Of a stretch of DNA of 64,000 bases, positions 1 to 9,709 are shown one piece after another. The translations under genes and the position numbers were made by a program. Source of the stretch: Colwellia chukchiensis (lineage in GTDB: Bacteria; Pseudomonadota; Gammaproteobacteria; Enterobacterales; Alteromonadaceae). The notes under the pieces are model-generated. The model was given only the letters and a program-made list of their open reading frames with translations. It searched no databases and was not told the origin of the DNA. Within the stretch, counting starts at the first letter, position 1. Each line of letters begins with the position of its first letter. Where the stretch lies: NCBI RefSeq assembly GCF_002104455.1, contig NZ_NBOC01000003.1, forward strand, positions 186,001 through 250,000, in the 5' to 3' direction.

Positions 1-1118
1 TTCACTAGCATAAGCCAAGCTTGCGCGTAATCTGCTAAATGCTTATTGGCTTGATGGTAATCTTGCCAGCCGTAGTAACTGTCGACTAATAAATCCAGTT
101 GAAACAAATTATTATCAAATGCTCCACCTTGATCGGCCAGCACCCCTAGCCGAGATACACGCTGCCCTTGCTGTTGATAACTCACCATAAACAGTTTACC
201 TAGCCCCAATTGTGCAACATTACCGGCAAATGCCACCTGTGGTGCTAACGCTATTTTACTGAGCAGTGTTTCGCCATAGCCCATAATGCTTGGCACTTCC
301 GCAAAATACCAATAACGCGCTTGCTCACGCTTACCTATGGCATAGTCATAAGCCACACCGTTATTACGATGTACGTTAAAGTAGCGTCGTACACCATTAA
401 CCTCCACTACACCTGTGCCCTGTAGCAATACATCATGCAATGCTTCTTCTGTAAGCCAAATCAGTGGCTTAGCGAGTTTATTTTGTTCTAAAACTCCAGC
501 AATCACCTGTTGGCGCGTATATTGATGACGCGTCAGACTTAAATCTTTATTCGCCTCAGCTAGACTGATACCCGCTTCATCATACGGCAAGGCATATAGC
601 GCTTGGTTATACTCAGCAGTTTTGACCGCACTAGCCTTTAAAAGCTTAGTGTAATATTTAGTTAAAAATATTTTATCTTGGGGTATCGCATTTAACATCC
701 GTGACTTAACGGCATTGGTGCTTTTTTTCGCAATAGCCTGCGCTGTCGCTCTATCCGGTGTCCAGCGATAAAAATCAAAATGTTTACGCAAAAATTCGGG
801 CTCATGTAAGCGACTATTACGCTTGGCCCGCACATCTGCTCGGTAAGTTTGACAGATAAATGCGAGGGTTTTTTCAACCCTAGTTAGAGTAACTTCATCA
901 TCAAATACTGTACCTGCATGTACAGCGAACTTATCGTCGGAAAACTGCTGAATATAATTGTGGGTACCCTCGGCTACTTCACACAAAGCGCTGGCTTTAA
1001 AGTTTGCCATCAAGCCTAACTCTGGACTGTTATCGTGGCGAAAAAATGGCGGTGTGTCTTTTGCTACGCTATAAAAACTAACTAAGAAAAAAACCAACCA
1101 AGATAAATAAAAACGCAT
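1..1118 (-). CDS. MltA-like lytic transglycosylase, partial (runs off left edge)
   Basis: An open frame of about 372 codons starts at the ATG complementary to 1116-1118 and stays open to base 1. The first 19 or so residues form a signal peptide ending near SVAKD. The middle and end resemble the MltA/3D-domain fold: LTKYYT, then WLTEEALHDVLLQGTG, a KNG-like HRNNGVAYDYAIGK stretch, and a C-terminal DQGGAF segment where MltA proteins carry the D(T/Q)GGAI motif with the catalytic Asp. MltA enzymes cleave peptidoglycan glycan strands with 1,6-anhydro product formation in the periplasm. The family is assigned by motif reading only and the C-terminus is outside the window. It is divergent from the M50 protease gene at 1310. 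Confidence 0.68.
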   Translation of the reverse strand, partial: MRFYLSWLVFFLVSFYSVAKDTPPFFRHDNSPELGLMANFKASALCEVAEGTHNYIQQFSDDKFAVHAGTVFDDEVTLTRVEKTLAFICQTYRADVRAKRNSRLHEPEFLRKHFDFYRWTPDRATAQAIAKKSTNAVKSRMLNAIPQDKIFLTKYYTKLLKASAVKTAEYNQALYALPYDEAGISLAEANKDLSLTRHQYTRQQVIAGVLEQNKLAKPLIWLTEEALHDVLLQGTGVVEVNGVRRYFNVHRNNGVAYDYAIGKREQARYWYFAEVPSIMGYGETLLSKIALAPQVAFAGNVAQLGLGKLFMVSYQQQGQRVSRLGVLADQGGAFDNNLFQLDLLVDSYYGWQDYHQANKHLADYAQAWLMLV

Positions 1119-1309
1119 AAGCAAAAGTCATGAAATAAAACCTAGCGCTATGGTATGACAATCACCAGATCTACGCTACTGTCGTCAGTAAAAAATCGGC
1201 TATTACTGTAGCCATTATCTCGCCTAATTATATGAATCTTTCTCAATAACCCTTGCTGCTTGCGCAAATATAGTGATAATCGGGCAAGATTTTATCACGG
1301 AGTGTTGTA

Positions 1310-2389
1310 GTGCAATTATTAGAAATAGAGTGTCTTGGTAAAAAGCTAAGATTAGAAGGAACAATGGCCGGCTGGCAAGCACTGTTCTGGAACGAACAAT
1401 GTGTCTCTCAAATAAATGCTAACGCCGACCATGAGTCATTTTCGCATCAATTTACGCTACAAAGTGAACAAGGTGAGATACAGATTGAGCTAAGTGGCTC
1501 ATTGCAATGGCAACCTTTTACCCTGCAATTTCAGCTGCTAGTTAACGGCCAGTTAATAGAAAATAATACCCTCAACGAACACGATATCGAACAACGTAAA
1601 ATCAGCGAAGGCAAAAAACAGCCGATGAATTTTAGCTGGTTTGGTATGGCAGGTCTTGGCTTAAAGCTCTTTAAAAGTGCTAAAGTGATCAAAGTACTGT
1701 TTGCGGCGGGCAGTTTGGCTGCCTATAGTTGGTTGTTCTCCATTGAGTTTGCTATCGCGCTGATCCTTTGCCTTGTGTTCCATGAATATGGTCATATTAA
1801 AGCGATGAAATACTTTGGGTTAAAAACCAAAGGCATCTACCTGATTCCCTTTGTCGGCGGTTTAGCACTCAGTGACGATAAAATTAATACCCGCTGGCAA
1901 GATGTCTTTATTTCGATTATGGGGCCATTTTTCGGTTTAATGCTGTCTATCGCCTGCTTAATTGGCTATTGGTTAACCGACCTTGAAATACTGGCAGGTT
2001 TAGCTGTATTTAATGCCCTGCTCAACTTGTTTAATTTATTGCCTATCTTACCGTTAGACGGCGGTCACATACTAAAAAGTATCGCTTTTTCAATGAACTC
2101 TACTATAGGTATCGTGGCCTGCATCTTAGGTGCTGCTTTCGGGGTTTATATCAGTTACCACTTTGGTTTAGCACTCTTAGGCTTTTTATTGGCCATTGGC
2201 AGTATTGAAATATTTTTTGAATATAAACGCCGCCATTCAAGCGAGTTGTTACCGCTAAACCGTTATGCACAAATTGTTTCAGCATTATGGTATGTGATAA
2301 CCGTCGGTGGTTTATGCGCCATTATTTGGCTGGTCGGTCAAACCGGAAATGCCGCTTTATCGCTGCCGCTCAAGATTTTGGCCAGTTAG
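1310..2389 (+). CDS. M50 family site-2-type membrane metalloprotease
   Basis: A 359-residue protein begins at GTG 1310 with GGAG about 7 bases upstream. The first 100 or so residues look soluble. From about residue 112 the chain is strongly hydrophobic with several membrane segments. The zinc motif HEYGH is at residues 158-162 and the second motif (NLLPILPLDGG) ends near 252, the hallmark pair of site-2 proteases that cut substrates inside or near the membrane. Substrate is unknown. The unusual soluble N-terminal part could be a regulatory or binding domain; no PDZ motif is obvious. It lies just upstream of a small ORF on the same strand (48-base gap), so the two may be co-transcribed. Confidence 0.85.
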   Translation: MQLLEIECLGKKLRLEGTMAGWQALFWNEQCVSQINANADHESFSHQFTLQSEQGEIQIELSGSLQWQPFTLQFQLLVNGQLIENNTLNEHDIEQRKISEGKKQPMNFSWFGMAGLGLKLFKSAKVIKVLFAAGSLAAYSWLFSIEFAIALILCLVFHEYGHIKAMKYFGLKTKGIYLIPFVGGLALSDDKINTRWQDVFISIMGPFFGLMLSIACLIGYWLTDLEILAGLAVFNALLNLFNLLPILPLDGGHILKSIAFSMNSTIGIVACILGAAFGVYISYHFGLALLGFLLAIGSIEIFFEYKRRHSSELLPLNRYAQIVSALWYVITVGGLCAIIWLVGQTGNAALSLPLKILAS

Positions 2390-2437
2390 TCAAAGCACAA
2401 GCATAGATATTAACCGAGAGTTTAAAAAGGAAAATTC

Positions 2438-2842
2438 GTGATTTCAAAAAAAGTAAGAGAGTTTTTTGTCTCATTAATGGAAGCAGGCGATAACACTGCT
2501 GTTTGCTACGATAAAGAAACCGAACAATATAGCGGTTTTTTCAATAATACCGTGGTCGATAAATATATTGAGCTTGGCGCCATTGAGTTGGTTGAAGCCG
2601 ACACTGGCGCCACGGTTATTTTGCTAAATAATCGTGACGACTTTTTAAGCTCATTTGCTGCCGGCGTGCGAGAAGCGAAAAATGGTAGTGATCAATCCTA
2701 TGCCGACTACAATGCCAATCCATTTGCCTTTTCTGTCGGCTTTGAGCATTTTCATCAATTAGCAAAGAAAAAACGCCAGTTAATCGGCTATATCTGTCAT
2801 GGTTTTGAAAATGATGCAACCGGCCTAATCCATCAGCAATAA
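2438..2842 (+). CDS. Hypothetical acidic protein, 134 aa
   Basis: A 134-residue soluble protein starting at GTG 2438, preceded by an AAAAAGGA ribosome-binding site. I do not recognise the family. It is acidic with a Lys-rich segment near residue 108, has no signal peptide or membrane segment, and has no cysteine motif that looks catalytic. Its position 48 bases after the M50 protease on the same strand suggests a two-gene unit, but no role can be inferred. Codon use looks like that of its neighbours, and the good ribosome-binding site supports it being real. Confidence 0.65.
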   Translation: MISKKVREFFVSLMEAGDNTAVCYDKETEQYSGFFNNTVVDKYIELGAIELVEADTGATVILLNNRDDFLSSFAAGVREAKNGSDQSYADYNANPFAFSVGFEHFHQLAKKKRQLIGYICHGFENDATGLIHQQ

Positions 2843-2966
2843 CATCTCACCCTAGTTTCACATGACTTTGCAATGACAGTCATCGGTTATATTGTCATTG
2901 ACCATTGTTTGCTCGAGCAGTACTTGCTCGCGCAATATTTGCCTGACTAGATAAGAAAATGAACCA

Positions 2967-3626
2967 TCACTTACCCTCAAGCAAAGCCGTCAAACAGGCA
3001 ACCTGCTCTGTCAATGTTGTCACTTGTTGCTCTAATACGCTGACGCGCTGCGCAAGCGAGTTATTATCTGCTAAAGGGCTAACACTTTCTTGCACAGCTG
3101 GCGCTAAGCCATCTTCGCTAACAGCTGAAAATAAATGCACATAGCGAGATTCGCGTTTCCCTGGCTCTCGGGCAAGCTTTTTCACTAAGACTTGGCCGTT
3201 TAAGTTTTGCAATTGCGCTAAGGCCGATTCAACCTCATGTACATCGGCAAAGTCCGCTAAGCGAGTAGAGCGCGTTCTTAATTCACCGGGCGTTTGCGGC
3301 CCTCTAAGTAATAACAGACAAATAATGGCTCTTTGTTGGGCACTGAATTTTAAATGGCCAAACTCGCTATCACAAAAACGGTGGCTATATTTACTGACTC
3401 GCCCCGTCGCATGCTGGTCTAGCATTAATAGTTTCATGTTGAGCAATTTATCAACGTGTTCTTGTACCTCAGTTTCATCAAGCGACAGCACAGGCTCACG
3501 GTTACTTTTTTGATTACACGCCGTGGTAATGCCATTGATAGACAGTGGATATTGCTCTGGTGTGGTGGTTTCTTTTTCAAGCATAACGCCAATAATGCGG
3601 CATTGCTCTGCGGATAATGTGATCAT
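2967..3626 (-). CDS. yceH: YceH family protein (DUF480, UPF0502)
   Basis: A 219-residue protein with the conserved YceH opening (LSAEQCRIIGVMLEKE...TPEQYPLS) and the TACNQKSNREPV motif. The fold is a pair of winged helices, and the C-terminus carries a short coiled coil (residues about 190-216, QRVSVLEQQVTTLTEQV). Length matches the family (about 215). The biochemical role is not established. It is transcribed alone, towards the hypothetical gene at 2438-2842. The family call is secure because the N-terminal motifs are highly characteristic. Confidence 0.92.
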   Translation of the reverse strand: MITLSAEQCRIIGVMLEKETTTPEQYPLSINGITTACNQKSNREPVLSLDETEVQEHVDKLLNMKLLMLDQHATGRVSKYSHRFCDSEFGHLKFSAQQRAIICLLLLRGPQTPGELRTRSTRLADFADVHEVESALAQLQNLNGQVLVKKLAREPGKRESRYVHLFSAVSEDGLAPAVQESVSPLADNNSLAQRVSVLEQQVTTLTEQVACLTALLEGK

Positions 3627-4072
3627 CTTGAAGACATCCTTAATTAAACCCCTAGTTATACCAAGCGATATAACGCTTGACTACGCTAGCTTGATATATT
3701 TCCTAGCAAAAATTAAACCCGTTTCGATGATGCGCTCATTAATAGTTCAGCTGACAAAACTTGAAAGTTTACATTACTGGTCTAGGCTAAACATAATCCT
3801 TCAGTGGGCTTTAAAAACCAAATAAAGACCACTTACCCCAATAGAGAGCCCTTACATTCAAAATATTCACTTCGTTCAGCTTTTACAACTAAGTTAATAT
3901 CAATGAATTTATAACGGATTCTAATGGATAAAGGAATCAAGACTAAAATAACTGGTGTGTTAACACTTTCAGCATTGTATTGTTTATCAAACTTTCAATC
4001 ATGTTGGGCCTGTTAGTAGTTATATGAAGTATTAGTCATTGTTTAATTAATAATAAATGACGGAGTAAGCAC
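3627..4072. other. Intergenic region between yceH and the subtilase gene
   Basis: About 445 bases between divergent genes, AT-rich. It must hold the promoters for yceH (left) and the subtilase (right). A GGAG ribosome-binding site at 4062-4065 serves the start at 4073. Short open frames here have no ribosome-binding site and overlap the yceH start. I see no repeat or RNA gene. Confidence 0.5.
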
Positions 4073-7000
4073 ATGGTAATGGTTAATAGAAATGCCCTGA
4101 TGTTACTGACATCAGCGCTCTTTACCAGTATGACTGCCTTGGCAGCTGACGAACTGCACTTAGCAACACCCCAGCCCACTCAAATAACTTTTAACACATA
4201 TAACTCATCTGGAAATACATACATTGTTCAGCTGGTTGAGCCAGCAATTGCGGTGTATGAAGGGGGTATTGAAGGTTTTGAGGCCACCAGCGCAAAAGCA
4301 AATGGCAAAAGAAAGTTAGATACTAAGAGCAATAAAGCCAAGAAATACCAAAAACATCTCAAGAACAAACAACAAAAAGTACTTGAAGAAGCCGCAGGAA
4401 AATTTAACAGAAACTTAACGCCCAAATATGAATATCAGCACGCAATCAATGGTTTTGCGCTTGAGCTCAGCGCGGATGAAGCAAAAAAGCTCTCGTCTAT
4501 GGAAGGGGTTTTAAGCGTTCAAAAGGAAAAATATGAGCAGCTATTGACCGATGTCGGTCCGCAGTGGATTGGTGCTGAGCATATTTGGCAATCTAATAGC
4601 GACGGTCCGAAAGGTGAAGGCATGGTGGTGGCGGTATTAGATACTGGCATCAATAGTGATCACCCGTCCTTTGCCGATATAGGTGATGACGGCTACGACC
4701 ACACCAACCCACTTGGCAGTGGCGTTTATTTACCCGGCAGTTATTGCGATACGGTTGATGCTAGCTTTTGTAATGACAAACTAATTGGCGCCTGGGACTT
4801 TGTTGCCTCCGATGGCATAGTGCCCGAAGACAACGATGGCCACGGCAGCCACACGGCCTCAACGGCGGCCGGTAATGTGGTCAATGGCGCTACCCTTGTG
4901 GCGCCAACAGCATCCGCTAGCTTTAATATTTCAGGGGTAGCCCCACACGCCAATATTATTGCCTATGATGTCTGTGACGATGGCTGTCCAGGCTCAGCCT
5001 TGGTGGCGGCAATCAACCAAGTAATCATTGACTCAAGCAACTTGCCTAATGGAATCGCGGCATTAAATTACTCAATATCCGGTGGTGGTGATCCCTACAA
5101 TGACACGGTGGAGTTAGGTTTTCTCGCCGCTGTTGAAGCTGGTATTTATGTCGCTGCGTCTGCAGGTAATTCCGGCCCTGCAGCAAGTACTGTTGCTCAT
5201 TTAGGCCCTTGGGTATCTACGACTGCCGCATCCACGCATAACCGAAAAATTGCCAATAACTTGATTAACTTGACAAGTGACGGTTCAGCTCTCGGCGATA
5301 TCAGCGGTGCTAGCTTTAGTGCCGGTTATGGCCCCGCTCCAATCATTCATGCCAATACCACAGCATTTGATCCCGCTGGGCAATGTTTAACTCCCTTCCC
5401 TGCTGGCACATTTAATGGCGAGATTGTGGTCTGTGATCGTGGTACTATTGCCCGCACGGCTAAAGGACAAAACGTCTTGGCCGGTGGCGCTGGCGGCTAC
5501 GTCTTAGCCAATTTAGGTCAAGGCGAAGGTACAGTGGCTGACGGTCACTTTTTACCGGCTATCCATATTGGCGACACCGCCGGCATTGCCTTGCGCGATT
5601 GGCTCGCTAACAATACTGGCACCACGGCCACTATCACACCGTCAGGTTTTAACTTAGACCAAGAAAACGGCGATATCATGGCCGGCTTTAGCTCTCGTGG
5701 CCCGCAGCTAGCCTTCAATGTCTTAAAACCTGACATCACAGCGCCAGGCGTCGATATTATGGGTGCTGAAGCGAATGGTCAGGCACCGGCGCCCGAATAT
5801 CAAATTATTAGCGGTACTTCTATGTCGAGCCCACACAATGCCGGCGCTGGTGCGCTGATGGTGGCTGCACACCCCGACTGGACTCCAACGGAAATTAAGT
5901 CAGCTATTATGATGTCTGCGGTAACCGCCAATACCTTCAAAGAAGATGGCGCTACGCCAACGGATGCCTTTGACTTAGGTGCGGGTCGAATCGCACTTAG
6001 CGATGCCGACGAAGTGGGTTTGGTGATGAGTGAAACGGTCAGCAATTTTCTCGCGGCTAATCCTGCACTGGGCGGCGACCCTAAGTCGTTGAACTTACCT
6101 AGCATGATGGACAGTAACTGTGTTGGCGTCTGTTCGTGGACCCGTATTGTCACCAATAAAACCAAGCATACGGGACACTGGAATGTTACTGCCAGTGGCA
6201 GTGGCTTTGAAATCGAAGTGGCAGTTTCACCACAAGCAAAAAGCAAAAAACATAACCTGAAACTCAAAGCCGGCGAAAGTGCCACCATAACAGTCACCGC
6301 CCGTAACTATAGCTCGGCAGAAGACTGGCAATTTGGCACCTTACACTTAAACAGTAATGGTAACAGTAGTCCAGATTTACATATGCCACTGGCGGTATTC
6401 GCCTCAAAAGCCAGTAATGCTAAACTATTTAGCAAATCCGTTGATAAAAACACAGCCGCTAACGGCGATATCTTAAATTATGAGCTTAAGGTCATCAATG
6501 GCCAATTAGCCGGTGATATTACGGTAACAGACGCCGTGCCCGCGGGTGCTAGCTATGTAGCTGGTTCAGCCATGGAGTCTGTGGTCAACGGCATAACCAC
6601 ATCGCCTTGGGCGTATGATGCTAATAGCAACAGTCTCTCTTGGACTGGTGAACTTGTTGCCGGCGCTATTGAGGTTGCCTTAGATGCCGGTGGCTCGCCT
6701 GCTGGCGGCTATCTACCATTGTCAATCTTTGGTATTGCTCCACTAGAACTAACTTGTAACGGCGATTGTGATGACGGCGGATACGCCTTCAACGTGCCGC
6801 CCTTTACCTACAATGGCCAAACCTACACACAAACTATTATGTCGGTTAATGGCACGCTAGAAGCAGGCCTGGACAGTGGCCAGTTCAGCAGTTTTAACAA
6901 CCAAAACCTCCCCGATGCCACAGCGCCGAATAATATTTTGGCGCCGTTTTGGCGCGATCTAAACCTCAACGATGGCGGTAATATGTATATGGGCAGGCTC

Positions 7001-7408
7001 GGTGGAGGCGGCGCTATATGGACTATCTATGAATGGGCAGCAGTACCGCATTGGGGGAGTAACAATGCTAAAACCGTCACTATGCAAGTGTGGATAGGGG
7101 AGAATGGTACAGCAGCTGAAGGTAATATTCACTTCGTCTATGACGATATGACGACAGGCACAGCTGATGGCGGCACGGTAGGGGCTGAGAATGCCACCGG
7201 CAGCCTAGGTAAAAGCTACTTTTATAACGGCAGTGGTGCTGCGCCAATGGCAGGTGACGAGATTCGGGTCTCAAGCGTTACCGGTGGTGAAGCAAGTTTA
7301 AGCTTTCAAGTCATAACAGATTGTAGCGAAGAGCTAGTGATCAACCAAGCCAACCTCAATAATAATGGCAAAGGCGAAGTAGCCATTGCAGTAACGTCAT
7401 GTCAGTAA
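4073..7408 (+). CDS. Secreted S8 subtilisin-like serine protease with PA domain
   Basis: A 1111-residue precursor. A signal peptide spans about residues 1-25 (ends MTALAA). An I9-like propeptide follows to about 155. The subtilase domain carries the triad Asp190 (VLDTGIN), His257 (DGHGSH) and Ser583 (GTSMSSPH). A PA-type insert lies at about residues 390-500, as in large exported subtilases. From about 790 a DUF11-like repeat (VDKNTAANGDILNYEL, ITVTDAVPAGASY) is followed by a beta-rich C-terminal region ending in two Cys-containing strands. Probable role: extracellular protein degradation. No GlyGly-CTERM or other sorting tail is visible. ATG 4073 has a good ribosome-binding site; ATG 4079 is an alternative. 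The gene stands alone and ends in a strong terminator. Confidence 0.93.
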   Translation: MVMVNRNALMLLTSALFTSMTALAADELHLATPQPTQITFNTYNSSGNTYIVQLVEPAIAVYEGGIEGFEATSAKANGKRKLDTKSNKAKKYQKHLKNKQQKVLEEAAGKFNRNLTPKYEYQHAINGFALELSADEAKKLSSMEGVLSVQKEKYEQLLTDVGPQWIGAEHIWQSNSDGPKGEGMVVAVLDTGINSDHPSFADIGDDGYDHTNPLGSGVYLPGSYCDTVDASFCNDKLIGAWDFVASDGIVPEDNDGHGSHTASTAAGNVVNGATLVAPTASASFNISGVAPHANIIAYDVCDDGCPGSALVAAINQVIIDSSNLPNGIAALNYSISGGGDPYNDTVELGFLAAVEAGIYVAASAGNSGPAASTVAHLGPWVSTTAASTHNRKIANNLINLTSDGSALGDISGASFSAGYGPAPIIHANTTAFDPAGQCLTPFPAGTFNGEIVVCDRGTIARTAKGQNVLAGGAGGYVLANLGQGEGTVADGHFLPAIHIGDTAGIALRDWLANNTGTTATITPSGFNLDQENGDIMAGFSSRGPQLAFNVLKPDITAPGVDIMGAEANGQAPAPEYQIISGTSMSSPHNAGAGALMVAAHPDWTPTEIKSAIMMSAVTANTFKEDGATPTDAFDLGAGRIALSDADEVGLVMSETVSNFLAANPALGGDPKSLNLPSMMDSNCVGVCSWTRIVTNKTKHTGHWNVTASGSGFEIEVAVSPQAKSKKHNLKLKAGESATITVTARNYSSAEDWQFGTLHLNSNGNSSPDLHMPLAVFASKASNAKLFSKSVDKNTAANGDILNYELKVINGQLAGDITVTDAVPAGASYVAGSAMESVVNGITTSPWAYDANSNSLSWTGELVAGAIEVALDAGGSPAGGYLPLSIFGIAPLELTCNGDCDDGGYAFNVPPFTYNGQTYTQTIMSVNGTLEAGLDSGQFSSFNNQNLPDATAPNNILAPFWRDLNLNDGGNMYMGRLGGGGAIWTIYEWAAVPHWGSNNAKTVTMQVWIGENGTAAEGNIHFVYDDMTTGTADGGTVGAENATGSLGKSYFYNGSGAAPMAGDEIRVSSVTGGEASLSFQVITDCSEELVINQANLNNNGKGEVAIAVTSCQ

Positions 7409-7476
7409 TTGTCAATATCAATTGCAGCAAACGAGGCGTACTAGCGTAGCAAACAATAAAGCCCACTTAGGCCGTA

Positions 7477-7516
7477 ATGCCAGTCAGTTAAGAGCTGACT
7501 GGCATTTTTATTTTTT
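7477..7516 (+). terminator. Rho-independent terminator after subtilase gene
   Basis: A perfect 11-bp stem (ATGCCAGTCAG at 7477-7487 pairing with 7495-7505) and a 7-base loop are followed by a T-rich tract. It lies 68 bases after the subtilase stop codon. The rest of 7409-7758 shows nothing else I can identify. Confidence 0.85.
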
Positions 7517-7758
7517 AAGGGTACTTCTGAGGTTTCTTCTTAACTACGCAAGGATAATACCTATCTAGTAATTTATCTGGAAATAAAAATAGGTTTAAAG
7601 TTGCAAGTAACTCATGGTGATAATCGGGTAACTTACTTGCGCTATGAGTTGGAGTAAAGATAAAGAAAACAGCGCCCTTTGCTGATAGTCAGCTAAAGGG
7701 CTATAGCTAGCTGGCGGCGTTCAGTCAAGCTTAGCCGCCAATAACAATTAAGCAACCG

Positions 7759-8202
7759 TTATTTAAGCTTAGCGTTAATGACATTATCAATCGCTAATTT
7801 ACCTGCCCCCGAAAATGCTAACGAAACACTAGCGGCAAGTAGCGCTAAGCCAAATTCATAACCATTGTTTGACATAAACAAACCATTTTCAAAATGTACG
7901 GCAAAAATCGCCACTACCATAGTACCCACTAACGCTATAGCTGCAGGTCGCGTAAGTAAGCCAGCCAATAACAATAGACCGCCAAAAAACTCAGCACTGC
8001 CGGCCATTAGTGCCATTAAAAATCCTGGCGCTAAACCAATTGACTCCATCCATTGACCTGTACCTTCAAGTCCATAGCCACCGAACGCACCAAATAATTT
8101 CTGCGCGCCATGAGCGATAAAAATAATGGCAACCGGAATGCGTAATGCCAATGCACCAAAGCCAGCGTTTGAGCTCGTGATTTTTTTCAATAATGTTTTC
8201 AT
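7759..8202 (-). CDS. DoxX family membrane protein
   Basis: A 147-residue protein with four hydrophobic segments and the DoxX signature (LALRIPVAIIFIAHGAQKLFG, AEFFGGLLLLAGLLTRPAA). It is an inner-membrane protein; DoxX-like proteins are linked to thiol or quinone redox stress, but this subgroup has no defined reaction. It lies 616 bases upstream (in its own direction of transcription) of the pirin gene on the same strand, and pirin/DoxX/GST genes often occur together in redox-stress clusters. The ATG is preceded by a GAGGAAT ribosome-binding site. Confidence 0.88.
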   Translation of the reverse strand: MKTLLKKITSSNAGFGALALRIPVAIIFIAHGAQKLFGAFGGYGLEGTGQWMESIGLAPGFLMALMAGSAEFFGGLLLLAGLLTRPAAIALVGTMVVAIFAVHFENGLFMSNNGYEFGLALLAASVSLAFSGAGKLAIDNVINAKLK

Positions 8203-8818
8203 GCTTTAATTCCTCAATTTCTATAAAAGTTAAATGTTTTATTCACATCTTCGTTAAAGAAGTTGAGTGTATTATTCATCATGCTTAACAGAAAGAAAAT
8301 TGCTAAATTTAGCACAAATCATTCTATTTAAACGAATAAAGCTTTGCGTTGGCATTGGCATTGGCAAACTAAGGTATAAGCGCACTGCGCCCTCGCCTAG
8401 ATTTGCGCTAATTATTACTGAATTGGTTACTACATATAAGCTAGCTTTGACATAACAGCCATACACTCTGACACAGCAAAATTACTTGCTAACTAGCAGG
8501 TTAATCGCGGTTATTGATAAGTGTACTGACCACTGGTAGTGGCATGGGTGGCTAAAAGCTGGGGCTTAATAAATAAAGCGAAATGGACTTAATGCCTGGT
8601 GTGGATATAAAAAGTAGCCAAATATCTGGCGTTAGAAGTACCTTAAAGCAGCTAGCGGCTTAAGCATTTGCTTGGTATCGCGCTTGGCGAGCCGATATAT
8701 TAGTAACTCAAGTTATAAGGCTAATTGGCGTAATAGCGGCCAAATAGCGCTATTGCTGCAATAAAATACCTTATTCGTTGCAGCACTAGCGCTCGGATAA
8801 TTGCCGATTAGCACTATG
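8203..8818. other. Intergenic region between doxX-like and pirin genes
   Basis: About 616 AT-rich bases that hold the doxX-like promoter and the 3' flank of the pirin gene. Open frames of about 60 codons on both strands overlap each other and lack ribosome-binding sites, so I call none. I see no convincing terminator, RNA or repeat. Confidence 0.4.
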
Positions 8819-9655
8819 TTAGTCAACAAACCTATTTTGCTGATAATCCTCGATCGCCTGCTCTATTTCAGCGCGAGTATTCATCACAAAAGGGCCATAT
8901 TGTTCAACCGGCTCTGCGATAGGTTTACCGCTGACAAAAATAAATTTTGTCTGTGCCTCTGCCATGACAGTAAGCTGGCTTCCTAGCGCTAATACCGCCA
9001 GTTGACCTTGGTTAATTGCTTTGTCGCCAAGCATCATGCTGCCTTCATAGACATAAACAAAGCCATTGTGGGTTTCATTAACATCAATGTTGATACTTTG
9101 CTTACTGCCGACATGAATATCATAAAACTGTGGATGCACCGCTTGGGTGCTCACCGCACCTTGCACCCCTTTCAGCTGACCCGCTAAAACCCGCGCTTTG
9201 CTGTCTGGTCCTAAACTCACTTCCTTGATCTCAGCGCTTTTAATGTCTTGATAGCCAGGCTCAGACATTTTTTCACGGGCTGGTAAATTCACCCACAACT
9301 GAAAACCTCGCATTAACCCAGCGGTTTGTTTTGGCATTTCTTCATGAATTATGCCCTTGCCGGCATTCATCCATTGCAAACCACCGTCTTCGATAATGCC
9401 TTGATTGCCCACCGAGTCTTTATGGCCCATTTTGCCATTAAGCATATAAGTCACGGTTTGAAATCCTCGATGCGGATGCGGTGGAAAGCCCGCAAGATAA
9501 TCTTGCGCGTCATCAGAGCCAAACTCATCGAGCATTAAAAAAGGATCTAAACGTTTCAGCATGGGTTGCCCAATAATGCGCTTTAGCTTAACGCCGGCGC
9601 CATCAGAGGCAGGCATACCCTGCACCATTTGCTTAATTGTTGTTGCTTTCATCAT
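8819..9655 (-). CDS. Pirin family protein
   Basis: A 278-residue bicupin. The N-terminal cupin carries the pirin metal-binding pattern (DPFLMLDEFGSD, FPPHPHRGFQTVTYML, with the histidines and Glu of the GGLQWMNAGKGIIHEEMP segment). The C-terminal pirin domain follows from about residue 180. Bacterial pirins bind iron and several are quercetin 2,3-dioxygenases or stress regulators; the substrate here cannot be told. It is followed by the glutathionyl-hydroquinone reductase gene upstream (54 bases, same strand), so the two may form a unit with a redox or quinone theme. Confidence 0.9.
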   Translation of the reverse strand: MMKATTIKQMVQGMPASDGAGVKLKRIIGQPMLKRLDPFLMLDEFGSDDAQDYLAGFPPHPHRGFQTVTYMLNGKMGHKDSVGNQGIIEDGGLQWMNAGKGIIHEEMPKQTAGLMRGFQLWVNLPAREKMSEPGYQDIKSAEIKEVSLGPDSKARVLAGQLKGVQGAVSTQAVHPQFYDIHVGSKQSINIDVNETHNGFVYVYEGSMMLGDKAINQGQLAVLALGSQLTVMAEAQTKFIFVSGKPIAEPVEQYGPFVMNTRAEIEQAIEDYQQNRFVD

Positions 9656-9709
9656 GCGCTCCTTAATATATCAAGCGATTGTTCTTTGCATATTCTCATA
9701 GCCAACGCG

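Noticed and set aside
3523-3825. 100-codon plus-strand frame over the yceH promoter
   Set aside because: It overlaps the yceH start on the other strand, has no ribosome-binding site, and contains low-information hydrophobic runs.
8267-8466. Overlapping short frames on both strands
   Set aside because: Two frames of about 62 codons that mirror each other, with no ribosome-binding sites; typical chance frames in AT-rich DNA.
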